Assembly: GCA_019359215.1 (NCBI GenBank)
Contig: JAHHHS010000006.1
Coordinates: 1 to 64,000 of the forward strand
Source of the DNA: Nostoc indistinguendum CM1-VF10
Lineage (GTDB): Bacteria > Cyanobacteriota > Cyanobacteriia > Cyanobacteriales > Nostocaceae
Reading direction: 5' to 3'
Length of the DNA: 64,000 nucleotides
The notes under the pieces are model-generated. The model had not been told where the DNA came from. It saw only the letters and a program-made list of their open reading frames with translations, and searched no databases. This document shows positions 1-7,922 of this stretch, piece by piece (positions within the stretch are counted from its first letter, which is position 1; each line of letters opens with the position of its first letter). Position numbers and translations under genes: made by a program.

Positions 1-2
1 TC

Positions 3-95
3 AAAACTAGAATTCTTGCTTTTATTGACTACTTTAATCAAACAATGGCTAAACCTTTCAAGTGGACATATAACGGTAAAGTTTTGGCTGTTTAA
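3..95 (+). mobile_element. IS630-family transposase, C-terminal fragment
   Basis: The window opens inside an ORF that ends at the TAA at 93-95. Its last 30 residues include DYFNQTMAKPFKWTYNGK, which matches what I recall of the extreme C-terminus of IS630/Tc1-type DDE transposases in cyanobacteria. The rest of the element lies left of the window, so completeness cannot be judged. The TIR fragment that follows is in the same frame directly after this stop, so the element's end sits against a truncated gene. Confidence 0.6.
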
Positions 96-356
96 TACTC
101 GGTTTATTTCCGCCGTCCTGTACTAGAAGGATCTAAGTATTTAGTTCTGTGTTACTCTTCGTCTGATATGTCGCCTTGGGTAAACCGTGAGTGGATGTCA
201 GTGTTAGCTCGACAATTGTCAGGACACCAAGTAAAGGTATTGCCAATTTTGCTCACAGGTGGGGAACCGCCTGCTATTCTAGCTGATATCAAGTATGCAG
301 ATTTGGTTAATGACTGGTCACAAGGCGTATCTCAATTGCTGCGGGCAATAAAATGA
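96..356 (+). pseudogene. TIR-domain protein, 5'-truncated by the IS630 remnant
   Basis: The open frame after the transposase stop translates as the second half of a TIR domain: KYLVLCYSS, SPWVNREW, VLPILLTGGEPP and a terminal amphipathic helix. The Trp-x-x-x-Glu arrangement in SPWVNREW places a Glu where the catalytic residue of NAD-cleaving TIR domains sits. The N-terminal half (first beta strand and BB loop) is missing. The first ATG in frame is at 168, which would give only 62 residues. The stop overlaps the ATG of the next gene by 4 bp (ATGA at 353-356), so the two were translationally coupled. Probably an inactivated small TIR gene; a functional short product cannot be excluded. Confidence 0.6.
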
Positions 357-3300
357 GTGAGAAAAACTGGCAGGTTTACATTGCCCATCATCCCAAAGAA
401 GAAGATTTAGCAGAAGAATTGGCAAAACACATCCGCAAGGCTGGCTATGAGGTAGTACATCGCGGAACTGTCATGGTGGGGGAGTCATTCACCGAGGAAG
501 TCTCAAAAGTTCTGAGTACTGGCGGGGCAGTGGTATTTTGTGGAACTAGTAGAGCATTGGGAACCTGTTGGGCATCGCAGATTGTTAACGCAGCCAGACA
601 GCAGACTTCTGGTGGACAAACGCGAGTTTTTTGTCTTCAAATGGAAGAGGATGCTGATGTAGGGAGATTGAGCTTTGATGAATGTATTGCTCTTTATTGG
701 CAAAACCCTGCAAAAGCACTTGAGGATTTGATTGCTGCACTCAAAAAGCACTATCCCCTTAATACTAATATTGCTCATTCTGTTTACCGTCTCGTGCAAG
801 CGCCACCCTTACCCACATCCTTTGTAGAACGCCCAGAGTACAGCAATGATTTAAAAACACGTCTCCTCACAGAGTCATCATCAGATAGCCGTGCTTTGGT
901 AATTACTGCAATTCACGGTTTGGGTTCTGTAGGTAAATCGACCTTAGCCGCAGCATTAGCCCATGATGCAGAAATACAAACTCGCTTTTGTGACGGTATT
1001 CTGTGGGCAACTTTAGGGGAGCAACCTGATGTGCTTTCTTTACTTAGCGGCTGGGTGCAGGCACTAGGGGACTATAACTTTAAACCTACCAGTGCAGAAG
1101 TTGCTTCTACCCATCTGCGGACTCTGCTTTATGACAAAGCTGTGCTGCTACTGGTGGACGATGCTTGGAATACGGAAGATGCACAAGCGTTTAATGTTGG
1201 CGGGGCGCGGTGTCAAGTTTTAGTAACTACTCGTGAAGGGGCGATCGCTGACGCATTAAAAGCCAGCACCTACAGTCTAGATATAATGACAGCAACCCAA
1301 GCGATGGAATTGCTGACGAAGAATTTAGGACGGGAGATTTCAGGTAAAGAACGTCAATCAGCAGAAAAGTTAGCTGAAGGCGTTGGTTATCTACCCCTGG
1401 CATTAGAATTAGCATCTGCCCAAGTTACTAGTGGTACAACTTGGACAGACTTGTTAGGAGATATTAAACAAGAAATTGCTCGGTTAAAATCATTGAATAG
1501 ACCAGGGGCAAAAGATACTACTGATGAAGCAAGTTTAAAACGCCTCAGCTTAACTGCATCTTTGAACTTGAGCATAAAGCGATTGTCACAAGAGGATAAA
1601 GAATACTTTACTTGGTTGGGGGTGTTACCTGAAGATGTAAGTATTACTCCCAAAATGACAGCAACACTTTGGGATATTGCAGATGAGCGCGATGCCTCTG
1701 ATTCATTGAAAGATTTACAAAGTAAAGCCCTATTATTACTTGGTGTTCCTCTTGCTGATGGTACGCTTACCTATCGCCTACATGACTTATTCCACGACTT
1801 AGCACGGAACTTGTTAACTGCTCCCCCACAACCGCGTCGAGGTGATTTACCAGGACTAGGTATTTCCCTTGCCAAGGCTCACGTCGCTTTGTTGGAGAAG
1901 TATCAGCAGAAAACTGAAAATAATTTATGGCATAGCTTGCCCAATGATGGTTATATTCATCAGCATTTAGTTTGGCATTTAGATAAAGCTGGACAGGTTG
2001 ACAATATTCACAAGTTATTGCGGGAAGAGTCGGCAACTGGCAACAATGGCTGGTATGAAGCGCGAGAAAAATTAGGACAAACTGCGGGTTACATCACAGA
2101 TATTTCTCGTACTTGGGAATTAGCAGAAGCGAATTGCAATGAATCAACTCAGCCGCAAGTTGTGGGTTGGCAGTGTCGCTATGCTTTGATCACTGCATCC
2201 GTGAACAGTTTGGCAGCTAACATACCAGGTAAATTGCTGGTAGCATTGGTCAAAAAACATCTGTGGACTCCTGAACAAGGACTAGCTTACGCTCTGCAAA
2301 AACCAGAGCCAAAAGAAAAAGCGGAAGCTCTTACAAAGTTAGTCAACTATTTACCGCTAAATTTAAAAAAACTAGCACTATCAGAAGCACTCGCCGCCGC
2401 CACGGCGATTCAGGATGAGGAGTATCGCGCCGAAGCCCTGAGTGCATTAGCCGACAAACTGCCCGATGTGTTGCCACAAGCCCTAGAGGCAGCGCTGGCG
2501 ATTTGGTATGAGGAGTATCGCGCCCAAGCCCTGAGTGCATTAGCCAACAAACTGCCCGATGTGTTGTTGCTACAAGCCCTAGAGGCGGCGCTGGCAATTC
2601 AGTCTGAGAGGTATCGCGCCCAAGCCCTGAGTGCATTAGCCGACAAACTGCCCCATGTGTTGCCACAAGCCCTAGAGGCAGCGCTGGCGATTTGGTATGA
2701 GGAGTATCGCGCCCAAGCCCTGAGTGCATTAGCCGACAAACTGCCCCATGTGTTGCCACAAGCTCTAGAGGCGGCGCTGGCGATTCAGTCTGAGGAGGAT
2801 CGCGCCCAAGCCCTGAGTGCATTAGCCAACAAACTGCCCGATGTGTTGTTGCTACAAGCCCTAGAGGCGGCGCTGGCAATTCAGTCTGAGAGGTATCGCG
2901 CCCAAGCCCTGAGTGCATTAGCCGACAAACTGCCCCATGTGTTGCCACAAGCTCTAGAGGCGGCGCTGGCGATTCAGTCTGAGGAGTATCGCGCCCAAGC
3001 CCTGAGTGCATTAGCCGACAAACTGCCCCATGTGTTGCCACAAGCTCTAGAGGCGGCGCTGGCGATTCAGTCTGAGGAGGATCGCGCCCAAGCCCTGAGT
3101 CGATTAACCGACAAAATGCCCGCCGAGTTGTTGCCACAAGTCCTAAAGGCGGCGCTGGCGATTCAGTCTGAGGAGTATCGCGCCCAAGCCCTGAGTGCAT
3201 TAGCCGACAAACTGCCCGATGTGTTGCCACAAGCCCTAGAGGCAGCGCTGGCGATTCAGGATGAGAGGTATCGCGCCGAAGCCCTGAGTGCATTAGCCGA

Positions 3301-3736
3301 CAAACTGCCCGATGTTTTGCCACAAGCCCTAGAGGCGGCGATGGCAATTCAGTCTGAGGAGTATCGCGCCAAAGCCCTGAGTGCATTAGCCAACAAGCTG
3401 CCTGTTAAGTTGTTGTCACAAGCCCTAGAGACGGCGCTGGCGATTCAGCCTGAGTGGTCTCGCGCCGAAACCCTGAGTGCATTAGCCGACAAACTGCCCG
3501 ATGTGTTGCCACAAGCCCTAGAGGCGGCGTTGGCGATTCGGTCTGATGGTATAAGGGGATGCAGGGATGGAGGATTTATAGTTTTAAGCAAAGTGCGATC
3601 CTATACTTTTGCAGCTACTCAACCCAGTTCTCTAATAACAGAGCAGGAATACGAGGTATTGCATTTACAAATTCTCTCTGGTGTCCATGAGTTGGCGATC
3701 GCAATTAGTCATAAAATCATCACAGAAATTGTCTAG
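353..3736 (+). CDS. TIR-NB-ARC STAND protein with 31-aa C-terminal repeats
   Basis: A 1127-residue predicted signal-transduction NTPase. Residues about 5-135 form a TIR-like domain (VYIAHHPKEEDLAEELAKHI; GGAVVFCGTS). Residues about 160-490 form an NB-ARC module with P-loop GLGSVGKST (189-197), Walker B LLLVDDAW (about 265-272), VLVTTRE, GYLPLAL (345-351) and an MHD-like LHDLFHD (476-482). From about residue 675 there are twelve 31-32 residue helical repeats. Proteins of this layout act in bacteria as phage sensors or cell-suicide switches; that role is inferred. The TIR has Ile-77 where the catalytic Glu (Trp+4) is expected, so it may scaffold rather than hydrolyse NAD. The last 45 residues after the repeats look unrelated and may follow an old frame change. 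Confidence 0.8.
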   Translation: MSEKNWQVYIAHHPKEEDLAEELAKHIRKAGYEVVHRGTVMVGESFTEEVSKVLSTGGAVVFCGTSRALGTCWASQIVNAARQQTSGGQTRVFCLQMEEDADVGRLSFDECIALYWQNPAKALEDLIAALKKHYPLNTNIAHSVYRLVQAPPLPTSFVERPEYSNDLKTRLLTESSSDSRALVITAIHGLGSVGKSTLAAALAHDAEIQTRFCDGILWATLGEQPDVLSLLSGWVQALGDYNFKPTSAEVASTHLRTLLYDKAVLLLVDDAWNTEDAQAFNVGGARCQVLVTTREGAIADALKASTYSLDIMTATQAMELLTKNLGREISGKERQSAEKLAEGVGYLPLALELASAQVTSGTTWTDLLGDIKQEIARLKSLNRPGAKDTTDEASLKRLSLTASLNLSIKRLSQEDKEYFTWLGVLPEDVSITPKMTATLWDIADERDASDSLKDLQSKALLLLGVPLADGTLTYRLHDLFHDLARNLLTAPPQPRRGDLPGLGISLAKAHVALLEKYQQKTENNLWHSLPNDGYIHQHLVWHLDKAGQVDNIHKLLREESATGNNGWYEAREKLGQTAGYITDISRTWELAEANCNESTQPQVVGWQCRYALITASVNSLAANIPGKLLVALVKKHLWTPEQGLAYALQKPEPKEKAEALTKLVNYLPLNLKKLALSEALAAATAIQDEEYRAEALSALADKLPDVLPQALEAALAIWYEEYRAQALSALANKLPDVLLLQALEAALAIQSERYRAQALSALADKLPHVLPQALEAALAIWYEEYRAQALSALADKLPHVLPQALEAALAIQSEEDRAQALSALANKLPDVLLLQALEAALAIQSERYRAQALSALADKLPHVLPQALEAALAIQSEEYRAQALSALADKLPHVLPQALEAALAIQSEEDRAQALSRLTDKMPAELLPQVLKAALAIQSEEYRAQALSALADKLPDVLPQALEAALAIQDERYRAEALSALADKLPDVLPQALEAAMAIQSEEYRAKALSALANKLPVKLLSQALETALAIQPEWSRAETLSALADKLPDVLPQALEAALAIRSDGIRGCRDGGFIVLSKVRSYTFAATQPSSLITEQEYEVLHLQILSGVHELAIAISHKIITEIV
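2387..3548 (+). repeat. 93/96-bp tandem coding repeat, 12 full units
   Basis: The C-terminal third of the TIR-NB-ARC gene is a tandem array with unit consensus ALEAALAIQSEEYRAQALSA followed by LADKLPDVLPQ. Most units are 31 residues (93 bp); those with an extra Leu (VLLLQ) are 32. Neighbouring units are nearly identical in DNA, and units 2-3 and 5-6 form a similar two-unit block, which suggests recent expansion or gene conversion. The predicted structure is a helical superhelix (TPR/HEAT-like), the usual ligand-sensing part of a STAND protein. Confidence 0.9.
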
Positions 3737-3751
3737 ACTCTCAATGAGCGA

Positions 3752-3773
3752 CGTTAAACTATAGCGCTTCCCA
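3752..3773. repeat. 22-bp direct repeat, left copy
   Basis: CGTTAAACTATAGCG then CTTCCCA. A second copy with one mismatch lies at 4769-4790, so the pair brackets the higBA module in the same orientation. Confidence 0.7.
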
Positions 3774-3825
3774 TTGGATGTTATACACTACAATCCAGTA
3801 AAAATATCCCTAGCCATGATAGGTT

Positions 3826-4128
3826 TTAAGCAACTTCTTTAGGTGACATTTTAATTTCCACTTTTTGATTTAAAGCTGCTGCAATCCGAGCCAATATAGA
3901 CAAAGAATGTCCCTCATAGTCAGCATCTTCCAATCGAGCAATGACTGACTGGGTAGTACCGACTAAATCAGCTAGTTGTTGCTGGGTTAGTCCCGCTTCT
4001 TTACGTGCATCGTAGATGATTTGAGATACCTGAGCATTTATTGATGATTCTCTAACCATCTCTTGTAATTCTGGATCTTCTTTCATCATTCTTTTAATGA
4101 TTTTAAGCGCATCATTAGTTTTCTTCAT
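3826..4128 (-). CDS. higA: HigA-type antitoxin, XRE-family HTH
   Basis: A 100-residue DNA-binding antitoxin. The HTH lies near residues 40-75 (KEAGLTQQQLADLVGTTQSV), typical of HigA/XRE proteins that bind and neutralise a RelE-fold toxin and repress their own operon. The ATG at 4128 was chosen because AGAGGAAG sits just upstream; a longer frame would start at a TTG at 4149. The gene follows the toxin gene by 23 bases on the same strand, the toxin-first order usual for HigBA. Family assignment is firm; the exact partner role follows from position. Confidence 0.8.
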   Translation of the reverse strand: MKKTNDALKIIKRMMKEDPELQEMVRESSINAQVSQIIYDARKEAGLTQQQLADLVGTTQSVIARLEDADYEGHSLSILARIAAALNQKVEIKMSPKEVA

Positions 4129-4151
4129 CTGTTTCTTCCTCTGGTTCAATA

Positions 4152-4520
4152 TTAAGTATGAATTTCTGAATTGAGTATGAATAAATTTTTGTATGTTAAT
4201 GCTAAATCAATTTCTCGATCTGGAACTTGGTTATCCTCTTTAATGATGGCATGAGCTAAAATCACTACGTTTTGACCATGAAAAAAATATAGAATTCTAT
4301 ACTGTACTCTGATGTGCTTGGCTCTTAGTTCATAAATACCATCACGCAGAAAATCTGCGGCGGGTCGTCTTAATTCAAAACCATACTCAGCTAATTGCTC
4401 AATTCTGGCGATGCAGTTTGCATATCCCTTACGATCCTGTTTAAGTAATTTGTTTAGCCACTTTAAGACTGGAACTTCTCCTCTATCATCTTGAAAGAAA
4501 ATAATCCGTGTTTCTGGCAT
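4152..4520 (-). CDS. higB: HigB/Gp49-type toxin (RelE superfamily)
   Basis: A 122-residue basic protein. Family-typical segments are VLKWLNKLLKQ, ELRRPAADFLRDGIYELR and VQYRILYFFHGQNVVILAHA, as in phage-derived Gp49-like/HigB toxins that cleave translating mRNA at the ribosome. Length is slightly above the usual 100-115 residues because of a C-terminal tail (YKNLFILNSEIHT) that may have arisen by loss of the original stop. It is the promoter-proximal gene of the pair. Confidence 0.8.
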   Translation of the reverse strand: MPETRIIFFQDDRGEVPVLKWLNKLLKQDRKGYANCIARIEQLAEYGFELRRPAADFLRDGIYELRAKHIRVQYRILYFFHGQNVVILAHAIIKEDNQVPDREIDLALTYKNLFILNSEIHT

Positions 4521-4821
4521 TGCCTGGGATAAACGGCTCTTCAGTTCTTTTTATGGAGTCGAATAATAAATAAAACCTAATCAGAGCCTATATTCCTTGC
4601 TATGACTGGATTTTAAATTTTTGAACCTTTCTATAAAATGGCTATTTTAATGCCATACAATAAAACCAACGCAAGAGCCGGATAAACTTACGCATACTAT
4701 TAATTTTATCGCAAAAATGCGATTTTAGTGATTAGGCAGCTGCTCTGCATGGGAATGCTGTTACTTATCGTTAAACTATAGCGATTCCCAGTTTTTAGCT
4801 CTAACTGAACCGTATTGAATA
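4521..4821. other. Intergenic region with 22-bp repeat copy
   Basis: AT-rich sequence between two toxin-antitoxin modules. The only element recognised is the right copy of the 22-bp direct repeat at 4769-4790. No ORF or RNA gene was seen. Confidence 0.6.
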
Positions 4822-5190
4822 CTATTCATCAATCCAACTACTCAAAAATTCTACCTGATTCTGCATTTCTTCTGCTGACTTAGCTGCAATTAATCTCAAA
4901 ATACCGCGCATTAGTTCCCCCACTGAGTAACGTTGCTGCTGTACCAAAATCATCCCTGCATGAGATTGTTCTTTGGTCAAAAAATCAGTGTGCAAACGGT
5001 AAAAATCTCTGATATTAGAACTATATAAAACAAAACCTTGCTCAGTTGCCCACGTTAGCTGTTCTTCATCTGTACATCCCAGCCTATTCAAATTTAGACT
5101 TGTAATCACATCTACACCACGATTTTGTAAAGCCAGAACGAGAGAACGTGCGGTAGAATCCTCATCCATATACAAGCGAATTCGGCTCAT
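4822..5190 (-). CDS. DUF5615 PIN-like protein, probable toxin
   Basis: A 122-residue protein opening with RLYMDEDSTARSL and containing TWATEQGFVLYSSNIRDF. This is the compact PIN-like fold of DUF5615, with conserved acidic residues (Asp-9, Glu-10 and the Asp of NIRDF) that would bind metal in a ribonuclease site. Its start overlaps the stop of the upstream DUF433 gene by 4 bp. DUF433/DUF5615 pairs are regarded as VapBC-like toxin-antitoxin modules. Nuclease activity is inferred from the family. Confidence 0.75.
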   Translation of the reverse strand: MSRIRLYMDEDSTARSLVLALQNRGVDVITSLNLNRLGCTDEEQLTWATEQGFVLYSSNIRDFYRLHTDFLTKEQSHAGMILVQQQRYSVGELMRGILRLIAAKSAEEMQNQVEFLSSWIDE

Positions 5191-5480
5191 AAAAGTTTTT
5201 GAGTTTTATGCAGTTTCTCTAATCTGTCTCCCTCTGCCTCTTCTGCTGCAATGTCGGTGTCAATTTGGTCGCGGTTAGCATGATAATAAGCTAAAGCTGC
5301 ATAAACCTGCGCTAAGGTCAGATGACTAATTTGATCTGCAATCTCTTCGGCGCTGTAACCTTGTTTGTACCAGATGGCTATGCGCCTAACTGTCACTCCT
5401 GTACCAGTAATAATCGGACAACCGCCGTGTATTGCAGGATGATGGTTAATTAATGTACCAATATCAGTAATAGTTGCCAA
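5187..5480 (-). CDS. DUF433 protein, probable antitoxin
   Basis: A 97-residue DUF433 protein. GGCPIITGTGVTVRRIA and GYSAEEIADQ followed by LTLAQVYAALAYY form the helix-turn-helix hallmark of the family. The frame begins with TTG preceded by GGAGAAG, an acceptable ribosome binding site; no in-frame ATG gives the complete N-terminus. It lies first in a two-gene operon with the DUF5615 gene and would serve as DNA-binding antitoxin. Confidence 0.75.
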   Translation of the reverse strand: MATITDIGTLINHHPAIHGGCPIITGTGVTVRRIAIWYKQGYSAEEIADQISHLTLAQVYAALAYYHANRDQIDTDIAAEEAEGDRLEKLHKTQKLL

Positions 5481-5605
5481 AACTCTTCTCCGAAATTTTT
5501 TAGATTATCTCTAATTTAAGCGGTTAGCAAGATATTCATCCTTACAAAATACTAAGCGATCGCTTAAGCTGCTTTGCATCTACAGCACTTCCCAACAAAC
5601 TGAAG

Positions 5606-5857
5606 CGGTCTGACTCGTGACGGGAGTGGTCTCACTCGTGACGGGAGCGGTCTGACTCGTGACGGGAGTGGTTTCAGTCGTGACAGAAGTGGTCTGACTC
5701 GTGACGGGAGTGGTTTCAGTCGTGACAGAAGTGGTCTGACTCGTGACGGGAGTGGTTTCAGTCGTGACAGAAGTGGTCTGACTCGTGACAGGAGTGGTCT
5801 GACTCGTGACGGGAGTGGTTTCAGTCGTGACGGGAGCGGTCTGACTCGTGACGGGAG
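5606..5857. repeat. 21-bp minisatellite, 12 units
   Basis: Twelve head-to-tail 21-bp units with a core GACTCGTGACGGGAG and alternating variants (TTTCAGTCGTGACAGAAG), covering 252 bp. Because 21 is divisible by three, the reverse strand reads as an open heptapeptide repeat (RPLPSRV). That ORF lacks a good start and is probably not a gene. The array ends about 170 bp upstream of the next gene. Confidence 0.9.
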
Positions 5858-6027
5858 CGGTCTCACTTTTGCTTTTTTACATTATTAATTAAATTCTGAA
5901 AAGAAATACCGAAAAATTACCGATATAACCTGAAAATTTTATGAACAAAAACTGTGAGTTCTGCTGAACCGAAACGCAGTTAAATTAAGCCAAGCTAGCT
6001 ATAGCAGCATCTTAAAGGAGTAATTTT

Positions 6028-6423
6028 ATGTCTCGTCAAAAACGTACATCCCGCATTCTAGAAAAAGCTCAGTTAAGGTCGGCCGGACTGAAATCGATCG
6101 TTCCAAACATCAAATTTGATGAAAATTATAATCTGGAAAAACTGATTGAGTCAATTGACCAGTTACGTAACAAACTTGATGTTTATAATACTGCTCTGTC
6201 TGTGGTTGACTCTTCTAAAACTGAAATTGAAGAGATGGAAAAAAACTTGAGTCAGCTTTCTGAAAAAATGCTAATGGTGGTTGCTATCAAGTATGGCAAA
6301 GACAGCCGCGAATATGAGATGGCGGGTGGTGTTCGCAATAGCGATCGCATTCGCAAAATCAGGTCGAGCCGCTTGAAAAATGTTGCAGAACAAGCATCAG
6401 ATGAAAATACTAAAACTGCATAG
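6028..6423 (+). CDS. Conserved hypothetical protein, charged helical
   Basis: A 131-residue protein with a strong ribosome binding site (AAAGGAGTAATTTT) before the ATG. It is highly charged and predicted to be largely helical. A heptad-like stretch (about residues 35-95) suggests a coiled coil, followed by a basic segment (RNSDRIRKIRSSRLKN). No signal peptide or membrane segment. I do not recognise a named family. It is monocistronic between the minisatellite and the ABC importer. Confidence 0.65.
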   Translation: MSRQKRTSRILEKAQLRSAGLKSIVPNIKFDENYNLEKLIESIDQLRNKLDVYNTALSVVDSSKTEIEEMEKNLSQLSEKMLMVVAIKYGKDSREYEMAGGVRNSDRIRKIRSSRLKNVAEQASDENTKTA

Positions 6424-6527
6424 AAGGGCTTGAAATAAGGGGTTTAAGTCCCTTGTCCGGCAAATTGGGCGTTAGCACGCTAGTAAAATCAGCACTACAA
6501 TAGCTAGCGTCCACCAAAAGCCAACTA

Positions 6528-7286
6528 ATGCCGCAAAATAACCAAACTGCTGTCGAATTCCGCGATGTCACCTTTAGCCGCAATCATCGCCCTTTGGTGT
6601 CAAATCTCAATTTTACCATCCGCCAAGGAGAAGCACTGATATTACTTGGGCGCAGTGGTAGCGGCAAAACCACAACAATGAAGTTAATTAATCGCCTATT
6701 CACACCGACACAAGGCGAAGTTTTATTTGATGGCATTCCCACAACTCAATGGGATGAAATTAAACTGCGACGAAAAATTGGTTACGTCATTCAAGAAATT
6801 GGTTTATTTCCCCATTTCACTGTAGAACGCAATGTGGGTTTAGTCCCAGCTTTGGAAGGTTGGCAATCTAAACAAATAAAAACGCGGGTTTATGAATTGC
6901 TGCAATTAGTGGGTTTAGAACCAGCACAATTCGCAGGGCGTTACCCGCACGAACTTTCGGGAGGACAAAAGCAAAGAATAGGTGTAGCCAGGGCTTTAGC
7001 AGCAGACCCGCCTGTGCTGTTGATGGATGAACCCTTTGGCGCACTCGATCCGATTACACGCTTAGAACTGCAACAAGAGTTTCGGCGTTTGCAGCAAGAG
7101 TTAGGTAAGACAGTTGTATTTGTTACCCACGATATTCAAGAAGCCTTTGTTTTAGCATCGAGAATTGGTTTAATGTATGGGGGAGAGTTGGTAGTATTGG
7201 AGGCGAAGGATGAATTTATGCGATCGCAACATCCAGAAAGCCTCGCTTTTCTCCAATGTCTGCGTTCTCTACAAGATACTTTATGA
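6528..7286 (+). CDS. ABC ATPase, glycine betaine/choline/proline-type importer
   Basis: A 252-residue nucleotide-binding subunit. It shows Walker A GRSGSGKTT (41-49), Q-loop VIQEIGLFPH (about 88-97), signature LSGGQKQ (143-149), Walker B VLLMDEP (163-169) and the switch His in VTHD. It resembles the OpuCA/YehX branch but lacks the C-terminal CBS pair of osmotically gated ATPases, so ionic-strength sensing is not expected from this subunit. It is first in a three-gene operon (ATPase, permease, binding protein). Substrate is inferred from the downstream binding protein. Confidence 0.85.
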   Translation: MPQNNQTAVEFRDVTFSRNHRPLVSNLNFTIRQGEALILLGRSGSGKTTTMKLINRLFTPTQGEVLFDGIPTTQWDEIKLRRKIGYVIQEIGLFPHFTVERNVGLVPALEGWQSKQIKTRVYELLQLVGLEPAQFAGRYPHELSGGQKQRIGVARALAADPPVLLMDEPFGALDPITRLELQQEFRRLQQELGKTVVFVTHDIQEAFVLASRIGLMYGGELVVLEAKDEFMRSQHPESLAFLQCLRSLQDTL

Positions 7287-7915
7287 AAGATTTCTTCCTC
7301 GTTAAGTATGCCCCAGAAATTCTTCAGCATACTCTAGAACACTTATTTTTGGTAGGTATTGCAATTGGAATTGCCATACTTGTAGGTATTCCATTAGGTA
7401 TTTTAATTACACGCAAAACCTATCTCCGCCAATCAATTCTCGGTATAGCAAATATTTTTCAAACTATTCCTAGTTTGGCGCTGTTTGGCTTACTCATTCC
7501 TGTTCCGATAATTGGCGGAATTGGCGCAGTCCCAGCAATTGTTGCTCTAACTGTATATTCCTTGTTGCCGATTATTCGTAACACTTACACAGGGATTACT
7601 GGCGTAGATCCAGCGATTCGAGAAGCAGGGAGAGGGATGGGAATGACAGATAGACAATTGTTATTGCAAGTTGAGATTCCCTTGGCATTGGGAGTAATTT
7701 TGGCAGGGGTAAGAGTAGCAACGGTAATAGCCATTGGTATTGCAACTATTGCAGCAGCCATTGGTGCAGGTGGTTTGGGAGTGTTTATTTTTCGTGGCAT
7801 ATCAGTAGTGAATAATCAGTTAATTTTAGCTGGTGCAGTTCCGGCGGCGGTAATTGCATTATTAGCTGACTTTATAATTGGCTGGATAGAGAATAAATTA
7901 AAAGTTAAAAATTAA
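7283..7915 (+). CDS. Glycine betaine/choline-type ABC permease
   Basis: An integral membrane permease of the OpuCB/YehW type with about six hydrophobic segments. The cytoplasmic EAA loop is TGVDPAIREAGRGMGMTDRQ, followed by hydrophobic helices. The ATG at 7283 overlaps the ATPase stop by 4 bp (ATGA) and gives 210 residues; an upstream in-frame ATG at 7256 is possible but lies deeper inside the ATPase gene. Only one permease is encoded, so it would act as a homodimer. Confidence 0.85.
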   Translation: MKDFFLVKYAPEILQHTLEHLFLVGIAIGIAILVGIPLGILITRKTYLRQSILGIANIFQTIPSLALFGLLIPVPIIGGIGAVPAIVALTVYSLLPIIRNTYTGITGVDPAIREAGRGMGMTDRQLLLQVEIPLALGVILAGVRVATVIAIGIATIAAAIGAGGLGVFIFRGISVVNNQLILAGAVPAAVIALLADFIIGWIENKLKVKN

Positions 7916-7922
7916 GTTAATA

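Noticed and set aside
2343..3386. A 347-codon open frame on the minus strand opposite the STAND repeats
   Set aside because: It exists because the 93-bp repeat has no stop in that frame; the plus-strand protein has clear domains and the antisense product has none.
5606..5857. Possible CRISPR array or plasmid iterons
   Set aside because: Units are contiguous 21-mers with no unique spacers, so not CRISPR; no replication gene or DnaA-box cluster is nearby, so origin iterons are unsupported.
5564..5866. A 100-codon minus-strand frame encoding RPLPSRV heptapeptides
   Set aside because: It is a by-product of the 21-bp minisatellite; there is no convincing start signal and no unique sequence beyond the array.
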